Origin: Flavobacteriaceae bacterium
GTDB taxonomy: Bacteria > Bacteroidota > Bacteroidia > Flavobacteriales > Flavobacteriaceae
Reading direction: 5' to 3'
Assembly: GCA_021648445.1 (NCBI GenBank)
Contig: JAKISU010000009.1
Span: 1 to 40,021 of the forward strand
Length of the DNA stretch: 40,021 nt
This document shows, in pieces, positions 17,915-26,831 of this stretch. The position numbers and the translations under genes were made by a program. How positions within the stretch are numbered: the first letter of the stretch is position 1; every line of letters begins with the position of its first letter. A model generated the notes under the pieces. That model was not told where the DNA came from and searched no databases. It was given only the letters and a program-made list of their open reading frames with translations.

Positions 17915-17993
17915 GCTCAAGGAGACAATTCTCAAAAATTGTCTGTTTGCTTGCAAACACTATATAATTTTACCTAAATTTGCAATCTCAAAA

Positions 17994-18064
17994 GGCGTTG
18001 TGGCCGAGTGGCTAGGCTGGGCTCTGCAAAAGCTCCTACAGCGGTTCGAATCCGCTCGACGCCT
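17994..18064 (+). tRNA. tRNA-Cys (anticodon GCA)
   Basis: The 71-nt cloverleaf has acceptor stem GGCGTTG paired with CGACGCC, a D-arm with GGCCGAGTGGCTAGGC, an anticodon stem-loop GGCT-CTGCAAA-AGCTC with anticodon GCA, and a T-arm GCGG-TTCGAAT-CCGC. The discriminator base is T (U73), as expected for cysteine tRNAs. CCA is not encoded. Confidence 0.95.
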
Positions 18065-18065
18065 C

Positions 18066-18097
18066 AAAAACCTCATCTTAATTGATGGGGTTTTTTG
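18066..18097 (+). terminator. Intrinsic terminator after tRNA-Cys
   Basis: AACCTCATC pairs with GATGGGGTT across a short TTAATT loop and is followed by a T run (18089-18096), directly downstream of the tRNA. Confidence 0.8.
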
Positions 18098-18169
18098 CTT
18101 TTAATTCTTTGAGTTAGTTCTTTATAAATACGCTTATTTTACGCATCTTTGTATTCCTATTTTAAGCAG

Positions 18170-19030
18170 ATGAAAATCTATCCTATAGAAACCGGGAATT
18201 TTAAGCTTGATGGTGGCGCTATGTTTGGCGTTGTACCTAAAGTATTGTGGCAAAGAACAAATCCGGCAGACAATAATAATCTAATAGATATGAGTTTACG
18301 CTGTATGCTCATTGAAGATGGTAAAAGATTAACTTTAATTGATACAGGCGTAGGCAACAAACAATCAGAAAAATTCTTTAGCCATTATTATTATTTTGGT
18401 GACTTTACTTTAGATACTTCATTAGCGAAATACGGATTTCATAGAAATGATATTACTGATGTATTTTTAACGCATTTACATTTTGATCACTGTGGTGGAA
18501 GTATTCAATTCAACAAAAATAGAACGGGTTATGAACTCGCTTTTAAAAATGCAAAATTCTGGAGTAATGAAAATCATTGGCAATGGGCAGCTGAACCAAA
18601 TGTAAGAGAAAAAGCTTCCTTCTTAAAAGAAAATATTAATCCTATCAAGGAAAGTGGTCAATTGAATTTTGTAAAACTATCTGATACAAATTTTAATACC
18701 ACCTCAGAATTAGGGTTTGGCATTTTATTTGTAGATGGTCATACAGAAAAAATGATGTTGCCACAAATACAATACAAGGGGAAAACCTTGGTTTTTATGG
18801 CTGACCTATTACCCACAGTAGGACATATTCCATTACCTTATGTTATGGGTTATGACACTAGACCATTATTGACAATGGATGAAAAACAACAGTTTTTAAA
18901 TTTAGCTGTTAACAACAACTATATCTTATTTTTTGAACATGATGCACAACATGAATTGTGTACCGTAAAACATACCGAAAAAGGGGTTCGATTAGAACAA
19001 ACCTATTCATTTAATGAAGTATTTAATTAA
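18170..19030 (+). CDS. MBL-fold metallo-hydrolase
   Basis: This 286-residue cytoplasmic protein of the metallo-beta-lactamase superfamily has the binuclear metal motif THLHFDHCGG (His102, His104, Asp106, His107), LIDTGVG before it, and the downstream ligands in VDGHTEKM (His) and FMADLLPT (Asp). I start it at ATG 18170 because residues MKIYPIETGNFKLDGGAMFG fit the family start. An in-frame TTG 21 bp earlier is unlikely. CATCTTTG at about 18144-18151, just upstream, resembles a -7 promoter box. The substrate cannot be inferred; homologues are called lactonase-like or quorum-quenching only by distant likeness. It ends 9 bp before the S8 protease gene, so the two are probably co-transcribed. Confidence 0.88.
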   Translation: MKIYPIETGNFKLDGGAMFGVVPKVLWQRTNPADNNNLIDMSLRCMLIEDGKRLTLIDTGVGNKQSEKFFSHYYYFGDFTLDTSLAKYGFHRNDITDVFLTHLHFDHCGGSIQFNKNRTGYELAFKNAKFWSNENHWQWAAEPNVREKASFLKENINPIKESGQLNFVKLSDTNFNTTSELGFGILFVDGHTEKMMLPQIQYKGKTLVFMADLLPTVGHIPLPYVMGYDTRPLLTMDEKQQFLNLAVNNNYILFFEHDAQHELCTVKHTEKGVRLEQTYSFNEVFN

Positions 19031-19039
19031 ACTAGAAAC

Positions 19040-20728
19040 ATGCGAATAAAATCAATTTCTGTAGTCTTAATTGCTACAATGACATTAGCAAGTTGTGGTA
19101 CCACAAAAACTACAACTTCAACAACTAAAACAGTAACTCAAGAAATAACTATTACTACAGCAACCAACAATATTGTTGCTAAAAAAGGTGAAATGAAGGA
19201 AGCCGAAATACAAACTTGGCCTCATACTGATGTTTTCACAGACTCTATACCGGGCATGAGTTTAGACAAAGCCTATGATTTTGTAAAAAACAAACAAGGT
19301 AAAACCGTAATTGTAGGTGTTATTGATTCTGGTATTGATGTTGAACATGAAGATTTAAAAGATGTAGTCTGGATCAATAAAGGTGAAATTGCCGGTAATG
19401 GAAAAGATGATGATAATAATGGTTACATTGATGATATTTACGGTTGGAATTTCTTAGGTGGCGAAAAAGGCCAAGTCAATCCTGAACAGTTAGAAATGAC
19501 TAGAATGGTACAAAAATGGATGCCTCGTTTTGATGGTAAATCAGCAGATTCAATTACAGAAGCAGATAAAACTGATTTTGAGTTATTTGTAAAGTTGAAA
19601 AAAATTATTGACGAAAAAAATACCAATGCTACAAATCAAGTTGCACAATATTCAACGATCAAACAATTTGTCAGTAAAACAAATGATACTATTCAAAAAA
19701 TGTTAGCTGGTAAAGAACTCAATTTAGAGAATATCAATGCCCTTACTTTTGAAGATCAAACTTTGAATCAAGGTAAAATGGTAATGATGCAAATTTTAGA
19801 TTCCGGTGCTACAATAGATGATGCTCTTGAAGAGTTGGGCGGAATTGTTGATCATTATAGCAATCAATTAAACTCTCAATATAAAATTGATTTTAATGGC
19901 AGACTTTCAGGTGATAACCCTTATGATATTACTGATACTAACTATGGTAATGGATATGTAATTGGTTCTAAAGATGACGAAATGCACGGCACACACGTCT
20001 CGGGTATTATTGCCGCAAAGCGCAATAATGATATAGGTATGAACGGAGTTGCTCATAATGTGCAAATTATGGCACTTAGAGCGGTTCCTGATGGCGATGA
20101 ATATGATAAAGATGTAGCATTGGCTATCCGTTATGCAGTTGATAATGGCGCTAAAGTGGTAAATATGAGTTTTGGAAAAGGCTATTCGCCAAATGCAGAG
20201 TGGGTTTATGATGCTATAAAATACGCTGCAAGTAAAGATGTATTATTAGTACATGCTGCCGGAAACGATGGCAGTGATATTGATACTGCTGAAAATTTTC
20301 CGAATGATTCAAAAGATAAATTAATTGAATTTGCTGATAATGTTTTAACCGTAGGTGCTATGACACGTTTTTTTGATGAAAAAATAGTAGCTTCATTTTC
20401 TAACTACGGCAAAAAAAATGTTGATGTTTTTGCGCCCGGCTTAGAGATTTATTCTACAATTCCTAAAAATAAATATAAATCTATTCAAGGCACTTCTATG
20501 GCTGCTCCTGAAGTAGCCGGCGTTGCTGCTTTAGTTCGCTCTTACTATCCTAATTTAACTGCAAGTCAGGTAAAGCATATTATTATGGATTCAGGCATAG
20601 AATTTCATAAAGAAGTAGTAAAACCCGGTAGTGAAACTGATAAAATAAATTTTGATGACCTATCAGTTTCAGGAAGAATTTTAAACGCATATAATGCATT
20701 ATTAATGGCTGAAAAAATGTCTAAATGA
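19040..20728 (+). CDS. S8 (subtilisin-like) serine protease lipoprotein
   Basis: This 562-residue exported protease has a signal peptide ending in LASC, so it is probably lipid-anchored. A Thr/Lys-rich linker follows. The catalytic triad is intact: Asp96 in VIDSGIDVEHEDL, His316 in MHGTHVSGIIAA and Ser486 in GTSMAAPEVAGVAAL, with the oxyanion Asn in HAAGNDGS. About 220 residues separate Asp from His, far more than the 30-70 of classical subtilisins. The insert is helical and acidic (for example WMPRFDGKSADSITEADKTD) and is seen in Bacteroidota S8 proteins. It probably works in the periplasm or at the outer membrane. Downstream lies an M1 metallopeptidase, so the neighbourhood suggests peptide breakdown. 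Confidence 0.92.
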   Translation: MRIKSISVVLIATMTLASCGTTKTTTSTTKTVTQEITITTATNNIVAKKGEMKEAEIQTWPHTDVFTDSIPGMSLDKAYDFVKNKQGKTVIVGVIDSGIDVEHEDLKDVVWINKGEIAGNGKDDDNNGYIDDIYGWNFLGGEKGQVNPEQLEMTRMVQKWMPRFDGKSADSITEADKTDFELFVKLKKIIDEKNTNATNQVAQYSTIKQFVSKTNDTIQKMLAGKELNLENINALTFEDQTLNQGKMVMMQILDSGATIDDALEELGGIVDHYSNQLNSQYKIDFNGRLSGDNPYDITDTNYGNGYVIGSKDDEMHGTHVSGIIAAKRNNDIGMNGVAHNVQIMALRAVPDGDEYDKDVALAIRYAVDNGAKVVNMSFGKGYSPNAEWVYDAIKYAASKDVLLVHAAGNDGSDIDTAENFPNDSKDKLIEFADNVLTVGAMTRFFDEKIVASFSNYGKKNVDVFAPGLEIYSTIPKNKYKSIQGTSMAAPEVAGVAALVRSYYPNLTASQVKHIIMDSGIEFHKEVVKPGSETDKINFDDLSVSGRILNAYNALLMAEKMSK

Positions 20729-20939
20729 ATGACCCCGCAGCAAGCTGACGAGGTATCAAGCGGAAAAAATATTTTTAGATTAATGAAAACCTAAGGTTTT
20801 CAAACTTTCCACTTTTACCCCGAGGCAAGCCTCGAGGAATTCTTTAGAGTAAAAAACTAATTAGTTTTTTAGCTGGAAGACCGAAGCTAGAAGTTTGAAG
20901 ATGTAAACTTTATCTTGCAAAACAATTAAATTTATTAGA
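20729..20939. other. Spacer with small inverted repeats
   Basis: There is no gene. It contains AAAACCT/AGGTTTT (about 20788-20802) and two GC-rich pieces of a dispersed repeat (CCCGCAGCAAGCTGACGAGG and CCCCGAGGCAAGCCTCGAGG). I see no clear promoter of the TTTG/TAnnTTTG kind for the M1 gene. Confidence 0.45.
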
Positions 20940-22778
20940 ATGAAAAAAATAACATTCCTCCTATTATTACTAATCCCTTTTTTTAGTAATGCTCAAAATC
21001 CTAATTATTGGCAACAGCAAGTAGACTACACCATGTCAATTGACATGAATGTAGATAACTATCAATATGATGGTGTTCAAAAACTAGTTTATACCAACAA
21101 TTCTCCAGATACATTAAATACCCTTTTTTATCATTTATATTTTAATGCTTTTCAACCGGGAAGTGAAATGGATATCAGGTTACAACACATTAAAGACCCT
21201 GATAGTAGAATGATTAAAAATTTAGGCACTAGAGAAATGCCAAATTTTGAAAGTAGAATTTCAAAATTACAACCTAATGAGATTGGTTTTATAAAAGTAA
21301 ATACGTTACAACAAGATGGAGTAAATATAAAATTTGAAACTATTGGTACTATTTTAAAAGTAATATTACACAAACCTATACTACCCGGTAAAAAAACAGA
21401 TTTAGAAATGACATTTAAAGGTCAAGTTCCTGTTCAAATTCGTCGTTCAGGTAGAAATAGCAAAGAAGGTGTAGCATTATCAATGACACAATGGTATCCG
21501 AAACTTGCCGAATATGATTTTGAAGGCTGGCATGCAAATCAATATATAGCTAGAGAATTTCATGGTGTTTGGGGTAATTTTGATGTTAAAATTACTATTG
21601 ATAAAAAATATATTCTTGGTGGATCTGGATATTTACAAAACCCCAATGAAATTGGATATGGTTATGAAACAGATAAGGTAAAACGTCCGAAAGAGAAAAA
21701 ACTGACTTGGCATTTTATAGCACCTAATGTACACGATTTTACTTGGGCTGCTGACCCTGATTATATTCATGATAAGATACAAGGAGAAAATGATGTGACA
21801 CTGCATTTTTTATATAAAAAAACCCTAGCTAAAGAATATTTAGAAAACTGGAAAAAACTACAAGCTAAAACTGCTGAGTTCTTATCTTATTTTAACAAAA
21901 ATATTGGTCAATACCCATATAAACAATATTCAGTAATTCAAGGTGGTGACGGTGGCATGGAGTACGCTATGTGTACCTTAATTACCGGTGAGCGAAAATA
22001 TGGAAGTTTGCTTGGTGTTACTGCACATGAATTAGCACATATTTGGTTTCAATTTTTATTAGCAACTAATGAGGCTAAACATGAATGGATGGATGAAGGG
22101 TTTACTTCATATATTTCAAGTTTAGCAATGAATGAAGTAATGCAACAGAACAAAGAAAATCCACACGAAGGATCCTATAAAAATTATATACGATTAGCAA
22201 CTTCCGGCATTGAAGAACCACAATCTTTATATGCTGACAGGTTTCTTTATAACTTTGCTTATGGTGCTTCTGCCTATAGTAAAGGGGAAGTTTTTTTAGC
22301 ACAATTAGGTTATATTATCGGTCAAGACAATCTACAAAAAACAGTAAAAAAATATTTTGAAGATTTCAAATTTAAACATCCAACACCTAATGATTTCAAG
22401 CGTACTGCTGAAAAAGTATCGGGTTTACAATTAGGTTGGTATTTAAATGAGTGGACGCAAACTACTCATACTATTGATTATGCTGTTAAGGCAATTAATG
22501 GTCAAGAAATCACTTTAGAGAATAAAGGTAGTATGCCAATGCCTATTGATGCAAAAGTAACTTATGCTGATGGCAGTTCTGAAGATTTTTATATTCCTTT
22601 ACGGATGTTATTAGGTCAAAAACCAACAAAAGCAACTATTATTGATGATTGGTCTTGGGTACAACCTACTTATACATTTACTACTTCTAAAATAGTGAAA
22701 TCTGTAGAAATTGATACTTCTAAGCTAATGGCTGATGTTGATAGAAGTAATAATATTTTGGAAGTAATAAAAGATTGA
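20940..22778 (+). CDS. M1-family zinc metallopeptidase
   Basis: This 612-residue exported aminopeptidase-type enzyme has a signal peptide covering residues 1-18 (ends FFSNA, before QNPN). The gluzincin site is His363-Glu364-x-x-His367 (HELAHIWFQ) with Glu386 in MDEGFTSY, giving the exact HExxH-x18-E spacing. The upstream GGDGGMEYAMCTL corresponds to the exopeptidase GxMEN segment in degenerate form. Periplasmic cleavage of N-terminal residues from peptides is the expected activity. A probable proton-donor Tyr lies further on (NFAYGASAYSKGEVFLAQL). It follows the S8 protease at 211 bp and may be transcribed separately. Confidence 0.93.
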   Translation: MKKITFLLLLLIPFFSNAQNPNYWQQQVDYTMSIDMNVDNYQYDGVQKLVYTNNSPDTLNTLFYHLYFNAFQPGSEMDIRLQHIKDPDSRMIKNLGTREMPNFESRISKLQPNEIGFIKVNTLQQDGVNIKFETIGTILKVILHKPILPGKKTDLEMTFKGQVPVQIRRSGRNSKEGVALSMTQWYPKLAEYDFEGWHANQYIAREFHGVWGNFDVKITIDKKYILGGSGYLQNPNEIGYGYETDKVKRPKEKKLTWHFIAPNVHDFTWAADPDYIHDKIQGENDVTLHFLYKKTLAKEYLENWKKLQAKTAEFLSYFNKNIGQYPYKQYSVIQGGDGGMEYAMCTLITGERKYGSLLGVTAHELAHIWFQFLLATNEAKHEWMDEGFTSYISSLAMNEVMQQNKENPHEGSYKNYIRLATSGIEEPQSLYADRFLYNFAYGASAYSKGEVFLAQLGYIIGQDNLQKTVKKYFEDFKFKHPTPNDFKRTAEKVSGLQLGWYLNEWTQTTHTIDYAVKAINGQEITLENKGSMPMPIDAKVTYADGSSEDFYIPLRMLLGQKPTKATIIDDWSWVQPTYTFTTSKIVKSVEIDTSKLMADVDRSNNILEVIKD

Positions 22779-22789
22779 TACTAAAATAG

Positions 22790-23207
22790 TGTTGTCCGAT
22801 AAAAGATTTAAGACCGCTTCGCTTCTAGAGATAGGACATAAGACTATATCGTAACTGCCTGACAAACATTTAGTAAAAAATTATGCTTTTTCATTGTTTC
22901 TCTAAATTTTTTATTCTTAAAAGTAAGGTCTCTTCTTAAAATATTGTTTCATCAACCTATTTTATTAGTGTTTGTGGATTTTTATTGATTTTAATCTCTA
23001 TTTATGCTATTAAAACCAACTACTATCAAGGGTTTTCACTTTAGAGGGGTTGTTTTTTAATATTATGTATTTAAACTAAACTTATAATACTTTTTGTATT
23101 TTTTATCATATGTATTTATCTGACTATCAATTATCTAAAACAAGTCTTTGTTCTTTTTTCTAACAGTCCCGAGATTTCGGGAGTCTCATATCTTTTATCG
23201 GACAACA
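22790..23207. mobile_element. Element D: 418-bp sequence with 18-bp perfect terminal inverted repeats
   Basis: TGTTGTCCGATAAAAGAT (22790-22807) recurs as its exact reverse complement at 23190-23207. One mismatch further out, the match continues to 22784 and 23213 (23 of 24). The interior is AT-rich without a long frame and contains a small hairpin (CCCGAGATTTCGGG, about 23167-23180). It fills the whole gap between the M1 gene and frr and ends 14 bp after the frr stop. It is likely an internally deleted insertion sequence or a large MITE. A target duplication could not be identified. Confidence 0.75.
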
Positions 23208-23220
23208 GTATTTAATTATC

Positions 23221-23775
23221 TTAAACTGTCATTATTTCTTTCTCTTTATCGTAATAAAGATCATCAATAATTTTAATATACTTATCGGTTAATTCTTGTA
23301 TAATATCTTCAGTATTACTTTTAAGGTCGTCAGAAATGTCTAGTTTTTTAATCTCATTATTAGCATCCTTTCGTGCATTTCTAACACTTACTTTATCATC
23401 TTCGGTCTCAGATTTAGCTTGTTTTGCCAAATCTTTACGGCGTTCTTCTGTCAATGCAGGAACATTAATAATTACGCTCTCACCATTATTCATTGGATTG
23501 AACCCTATATTCGCAATCTGTATACCTCGTTCAATTTCTTGAAGCATACTTTTTTCCCAAGGTTGAACAGTAATAGTTCTTGCATCTGGCGTATTTACAT
23601 TGGCTACTTGGCTTAAAGGTGTTTGTGAACCATAATAGTCAACCATTACACTTCTAAGCATCGCAGGAGATGCCTTACCGGCTCTAATATTTGCCAATTC
23701 TTTTTTTAAATGAGATACTGCATTATCCATGTGTTCTTTAGCAGCATCTATTATAAATTCAATTTCTTCATTCAT
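23221..23775 (-). CDS. frr: Ribosome recycling factor
   Basis: This 184-residue cytoplasmic protein works with EF-G to split post-termination ribosomes. Visible landmarks are AVSHLKKELANIRAGKASPAML, DYYGSQTPLSQVANVN, ARTITVQPWEKSMLQEIERGI, PPA-like NVPALTEERRKDLAKQAK and the C-terminal EDIIQELTDKYIKIIDDLYYDKEKEIMTV. It follows pyrH, as in most bacteria. The 191-bp gap from pyrH contains a good promoter of its own and a large imperfect inverted repeat. Confidence 0.97.
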   Translation of the reverse strand: MNEEIEFIIDAAKEHMDNAVSHLKKELANIRAGKASPAMLRSVMVDYYGSQTPLSQVANVNTPDARTITVQPWEKSMLQEIERGIQIANIGFNPMNNGESVIINVPALTEERRKDLAKQAKSETEDDKVSVRNARKDANNEIKKLDISDDLKSNTEDIIQELTDKYIKIIDDLYYDKEKEIMTV

Positions 23776-23827
23776 TTTAAATTATTTTATAATAGTGAAA
23801 TCAAAAAGTAAGCCATAAAACTGTGGC

Positions 23828-23969
23828 AAAACTCAAAATTACAAATTACAAATAATTCTCAATACTCAAAAATTGAGTCCAAAATATTTCTGCCAAAGAT
23901 AAGCATAGTGTGATTTATCTGTCTCAAAACTTCATGATTGGAATTTGTAACTTGTAATTTAGAGTTTTA
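23828..23969. repeat. Imperfect ~30-bp inverted repeat between pyrH and frr
   Basis: AAAACTCAAAATTACAAATT (from 23828) continues rightward and is mirrored by GGAATTTGTAACTTGTAATT (from 23940), which runs on into AGAGTTTTA. The two ~30-bp arms are about 80% complementary. The right arm ends on the pyrH stop codon (23967-23969). It could be an old MITE or a transcript-stabilising hairpin, and it brackets the frr promoter. Confidence 0.5.
23894..23928 (-). promoter_or_regulatory. Candidate frr promoter
   Basis: On the minus strand TTTG (23925-23928), a 23-bp spacer and TATCTTTG (23894-23901) match both boxes exactly. The resulting leader would be about 110 nt. Confidence 0.5.
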
Positions 23970-24674
23970 TATATCTACTTTAGTACCAATATTTTCACCT
24001 GATAATAATCTCAATAAGTTCCCTTTTTTGTTCATATCAAAAACAATAATAGGTAACTTATTTTCTTCACTTAAGGTAAAAGCTGTCATATCCATAACTT
24101 TTAATCCTTTATTCATAACATCTTTAAATGTAATATTTTTAAATTTTGTAGCATCTGCATTTTTTTCAGGATCAGAAGTATAAACGCCATCTACACGAGT
24201 TCCTTTTAAAATAACTTCAGCACTAATTTCAATTGCTCTCAATACTGCTGCTGTATCTGTAGTGAAATATGGATTCCCTGTGCCACCACCAAAAATAACG
24301 ACTCTCCCTTTTTCTAAATGCCTAACTGCTCTTCGTTTGATAAATGGTTCTGCAACCTGTTCCATTTTAATGGCAGTTAACAAACGGGTTTGCACATCAG
24401 CATCTTCTAGTGCACTTTGCAATGCTAATCCGTTTATAGTAGTAGCCAACATACCCATATAATCAGCCTGAACTCTATCCATTCCATTACTAGCACCTGC
24501 AACACCTCTAAATATATTACCGCCACCAATTACTATGGCAACTTCAACACCTTTTTCAACAACTACTTTAATCTCTTGGGCATATTCAGCTATTCTTTTC
24601 GGGTCAATACCGTATTGACGGTCACCCATTAAAGCTTCACCGCTTAATTTTAATAAAATTCTTTTGTAGTGCAT
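23967..24674 (-). CDS. pyrH: UMP kinase
   Basis: This 235-residue cytoplasmic enzyme phosphorylates UMP to UDP. I choose the ATG at 24674 because [20 protein letters not shown] is the family start; an upstream in-frame ATG would add 19 residues inside the promoter. Motifs are [76 protein letters not shown] and the end [16 protein letters not shown]. It belongs to the amino-acid kinase superfamily. It lies upstream of frr on the same strand, and its promoter lies directly in front of it. Confidence 0.97.
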   Translation of the reverse strand: MHYKRILLKLSGEALMGDRQYGIDPKRIAEYAQEIKVVVEKGVEVAIVIGGGNIFRGVAGASNGMDRVQADYMGMLATTINGLALQSALEDADVQTRLLTAIKMEQVAEPFIKRRAVRHLEKGRVVIFGGGTGNPYFTTDTAAVLRAIEISAEVILKGTRVDGVYTSDPEKNADATKFKNITFKDVMNKGLKVMDMTAFTLSEENKLPIIVFDMNKKGNLLRLLSGENIGTKVDI

Positions 24675-24692
24675 ATTTTTTTGAAAGTTTAA

Positions 24693-24725
24693 CAAATATA
24701 CAAAATGTAAATACCAAATTACAAA
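24693..24725 (-). promoter_or_regulatory. pyrH promoter
   Basis: On the minus strand TTTG (24722-24725), a 21-bp spacer and TATATTTG (24693-24700) match the consensus in both boxes. The -7 box is 18 bp before the chosen pyrH ATG, which supports that start. Confidence 0.6.
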
Positions 24726-24914
24726 TCTCAACGTGAATTGGTTATTTTCACTATTGTTGGAAAAATACCTTTACAGATAAATGGTTACCAATATCGAAAA
24801 AGATTAGAAAAACAAAAAGTCAAGATGAGTTCAGACAAAAATAGTTTTACATTCTTCTTCTATAAATAGACCTTTTACTAAACTATTTTTCATTAAAGGT
24901 TTGAATTTATAGAG

Positions 24915-26525
24915 TTAAAACTTCCAAAAAGGAATGTTAACTGTTCTTATTATAATTGAATCTTTCGCTTTTTTGTCATATATTTTATAATTAAGAGTTA
25001 AAAGGTGTTCTCCTTTGTTTATACTATCAGTAGGAAAATAACACAACAACCCTTTCTCATTCATATTAGGGTGGATATAAAATTTACATTTTAATGAATC
25101 ATTATAAGAAACACCATCAATAAGTATTTGATTAGCGTCTAATAATGATAATTGTATTTGTAATAATTTTTTTTCTTTTTCTTTTTCAATTCTTCTATTC
25201 CACACTTTTCTCATACTATCCCTCTCATACCTCATATAATCATCTAGATTCAATATGCTTTTATCATCTTTACTAGCATTAAACCTTTTCATAAAATTAC
25301 TTTTAAGTTTAGAGTTTAAAGAGTCTTTTTTAATCGCCCTATGTTGTTTAATTAATTTTAGTAGAGCAGTTGATTTTAGATTTTCAAGGTTTAATATTGC
25401 CGAGTCTCGGACTTTTCCTTTAAATAAATTATGCCTTAATCCAGATTTTCGATAGGGAGTTATATTATATTTATTAGAAAGCAACTCTTCATCTATTCCG
25501 GCTTGTCTTATAAATACACTTGCATAATTATTTGTAACTTCATAGTTAGAAAGACTTATTACTCTAATCCTTTTACGGCTAGAATTTGATATCGCTAGGT
25601 TCTTTTCTCGTAAATCATCATAGTTATTGCTAATAACTATATGCTTTGAAATAAGATTATCACCTTTAAATTGTCTCTTTATTTTAGGAAAATGAGGATT
25701 AGCTTCCAATATAAAATTAGGTAAAACAAGTGTTAATAACAGTAAATAAGGTATAGAAAACCAAAAAAGTCTTCGGGTGTATTTAGTATCTAAAAAATTA
25801 TAAAGTAAAGGTCTATAAATAAAAGATAAGGTTATAAAAGAGTAAAACCTATAGATATAACCATAAATTTTAGAGAAATTTTTGCCCTGTATCTTTTTAA
25901 ATAACCCTAACGTGATGAAATCAATAAAAACAAAAAATGCTAAAAACCCAAAAACAGTATTGACAATAAATGAAATAGCAAAGGAGGAAGAATCATCAGA
26001 ACCAAATAAATAGTTTAAAAGCGCAACTAATATAATCCAGAAAATAATAAAAAAAGCAAAAGATAAAAAGATAAAAAAGAGTAAAAATGTATAAGCAAAT
26101 ATTGAACTACAAATCTTTTCTAAACGTTCTATATAATCGTCAAATCCACCAACTTTTTCCTTAAAATATTTGTTAAAAGAGTCAGAGTATTTTAGTTTAT
26201 CATAGTCAATATCTCCAGATACATACCTCAATCCAATTGCACCTATCCACAACCCTCTCATAATTACATGAATCAATAAATTGGTAAAGAAAACCAACCA
26301 TGCTGCCCGAAGCATTTGTGTAACTACTTTGAACACAATAGAAGCATCACTTTTTACAGGATTATTAACAGCTAAAAAGTTGGTGAAAGATTCTAAAATA
26401 TCTCTGCTTTCCCAAATGCCAAACAATGCAAATCCAGATATTAGCAATTCTAATTGCCAGCTTTCTTGTTGTAATTTTTCTAGCCATTCAGCAAAAATAT
26501 TTTTCTTCTTCTTTTCGTCTAACAT
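24915..26525 (-). CDS. Unrecognised multi-pass membrane protein, 536 aa
   Basis: I do not recognise a family. The N-terminus is cytoplasmic and charged (MLDEKKKKNIFAEWLEKLQQ). About six hydrophobic segments follow between residues ~25 and ~285, including LLFFIFLSFAFFIIFWIILV and FWFSIPYLLLLTLVLPNFIL. The remaining ~250 residues are hydrophilic. They include a strongly charged helix (DDYMRYERDSMRKVWNRRIE then KEKEKKLLQI, coiled-coil-like) and end in beta-rich sequence (LLTLNYKIYDKKAKDSIIIR). The C-terminal part is probably on one side of the membrane as a sensor or binding domain. It lies between tsf and pyrH on their strand. The tsf side is closed by a terminator, so it has its own transcription unit. 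No sign of transfer is seen in base use. Confidence 0.8.
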   Translation of the reverse strand: MLDEKKKKNIFAEWLEKLQQESWQLELLISGFALFGIWESRDILESFTNFLAVNNPVKSDASIVFKVVTQMLRAAWLVFFTNLLIHVIMRGLWIGAIGLRYVSGDIDYDKLKYSDSFNKYFKEKVGGFDDYIERLEKICSSIFAYTFLLFFIFLSFAFFIIFWIILVALLNYLFGSDDSSSFAISFIVNTVFGFLAFFVFIDFITLGLFKKIQGKNFSKIYGYIYRFYSFITLSFIYRPLLYNFLDTKYTRRLFWFSIPYLLLLTLVLPNFILEANPHFPKIKRQFKGDNLISKHIVISNNYDDLREKNLAISNSSRKRIRVISLSNYEVTNNYASVFIRQAGIDEELLSNKYNITPYRKSGLRHNLFKGKVRDSAILNLENLKSTALLKLIKQHRAIKKDSLNSKLKSNFMKRFNASKDDKSILNLDDYMRYERDSMRKVWNRRIEKEKEKKLLQIQLSLLDANQILIDGVSYNDSLKCKFYIHPNMNEKGLLCYFPTDSINKGEHLLTLNYKIYDKKAKDSIIIRTVNIPFWKF

Positions 26526-26690
26526 TGGAATTAAAACTTTCGTAATATAGATCTATTATACCCTGAGTGCATTGATAAATTCGAGATAAAAGTTGCGCAA
26601 CATATTGGGTAATCTTTTAGCAAAGTACGATAAAATTTTAGAGGTTTAAAGAGAAATTAAAAAATTCTTGAAACCGACTATCCCCAAGGC

Positions 26691-26710
26691 ATCCCGATAG
26701 CTATCGGGAT
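26691..26710. repeat. Palindromic spacer repeat, copy 2
   Basis: ATCCCGATAGCTATCGGGAT is a perfect 20-bp palindrome in the spacer downstream of tsf, the same family as at 17892 and 39769. Confidence 0.75.
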
Positions 26711-26742
26711 CATACCCAGTCAAGCTGGGCACAAGCTTTGGT

Positions 26743-26776
26743 CTAAATAAAAAAACCTTGTCTTTCGACAAGGTTT
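26743..26776 (-). terminator. Intrinsic terminator after tsf
   Basis: On the minus strand AAACCTTGTC pairs with GACAAGGTTT over a GAAA tetraloop and is followed by a run of T. The 10-bp stem with a GNRA-type loop is a textbook rho-independent terminator ending the ribosomal unit. Confidence 0.9.
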
Positions 26777-26831
26777 AGGAGTTTTAATTTATATGATATA
26801 CCAAAACCTAGTTCGGGTTCAGCATAAAGGT

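Noticed and set aside
18149-18170. TTG start for the MBL-fold hydrolase
   Set aside because: The ATG at 18170 gives the family-typical N-terminus, and the TTG overlaps a promoter-like box.
22790-23207. Possible CRISPR-like array or RNA gene in element D
   Set aside because: No regularly spaced direct repeats and no recognisable RNA fold; only terminal inverted repeats.
24675-24731. Upstream ATG for pyrH adding 19 residues
   Set aside because: The extension is not family-like and overlaps the exact-consensus promoter at 24693-24725.
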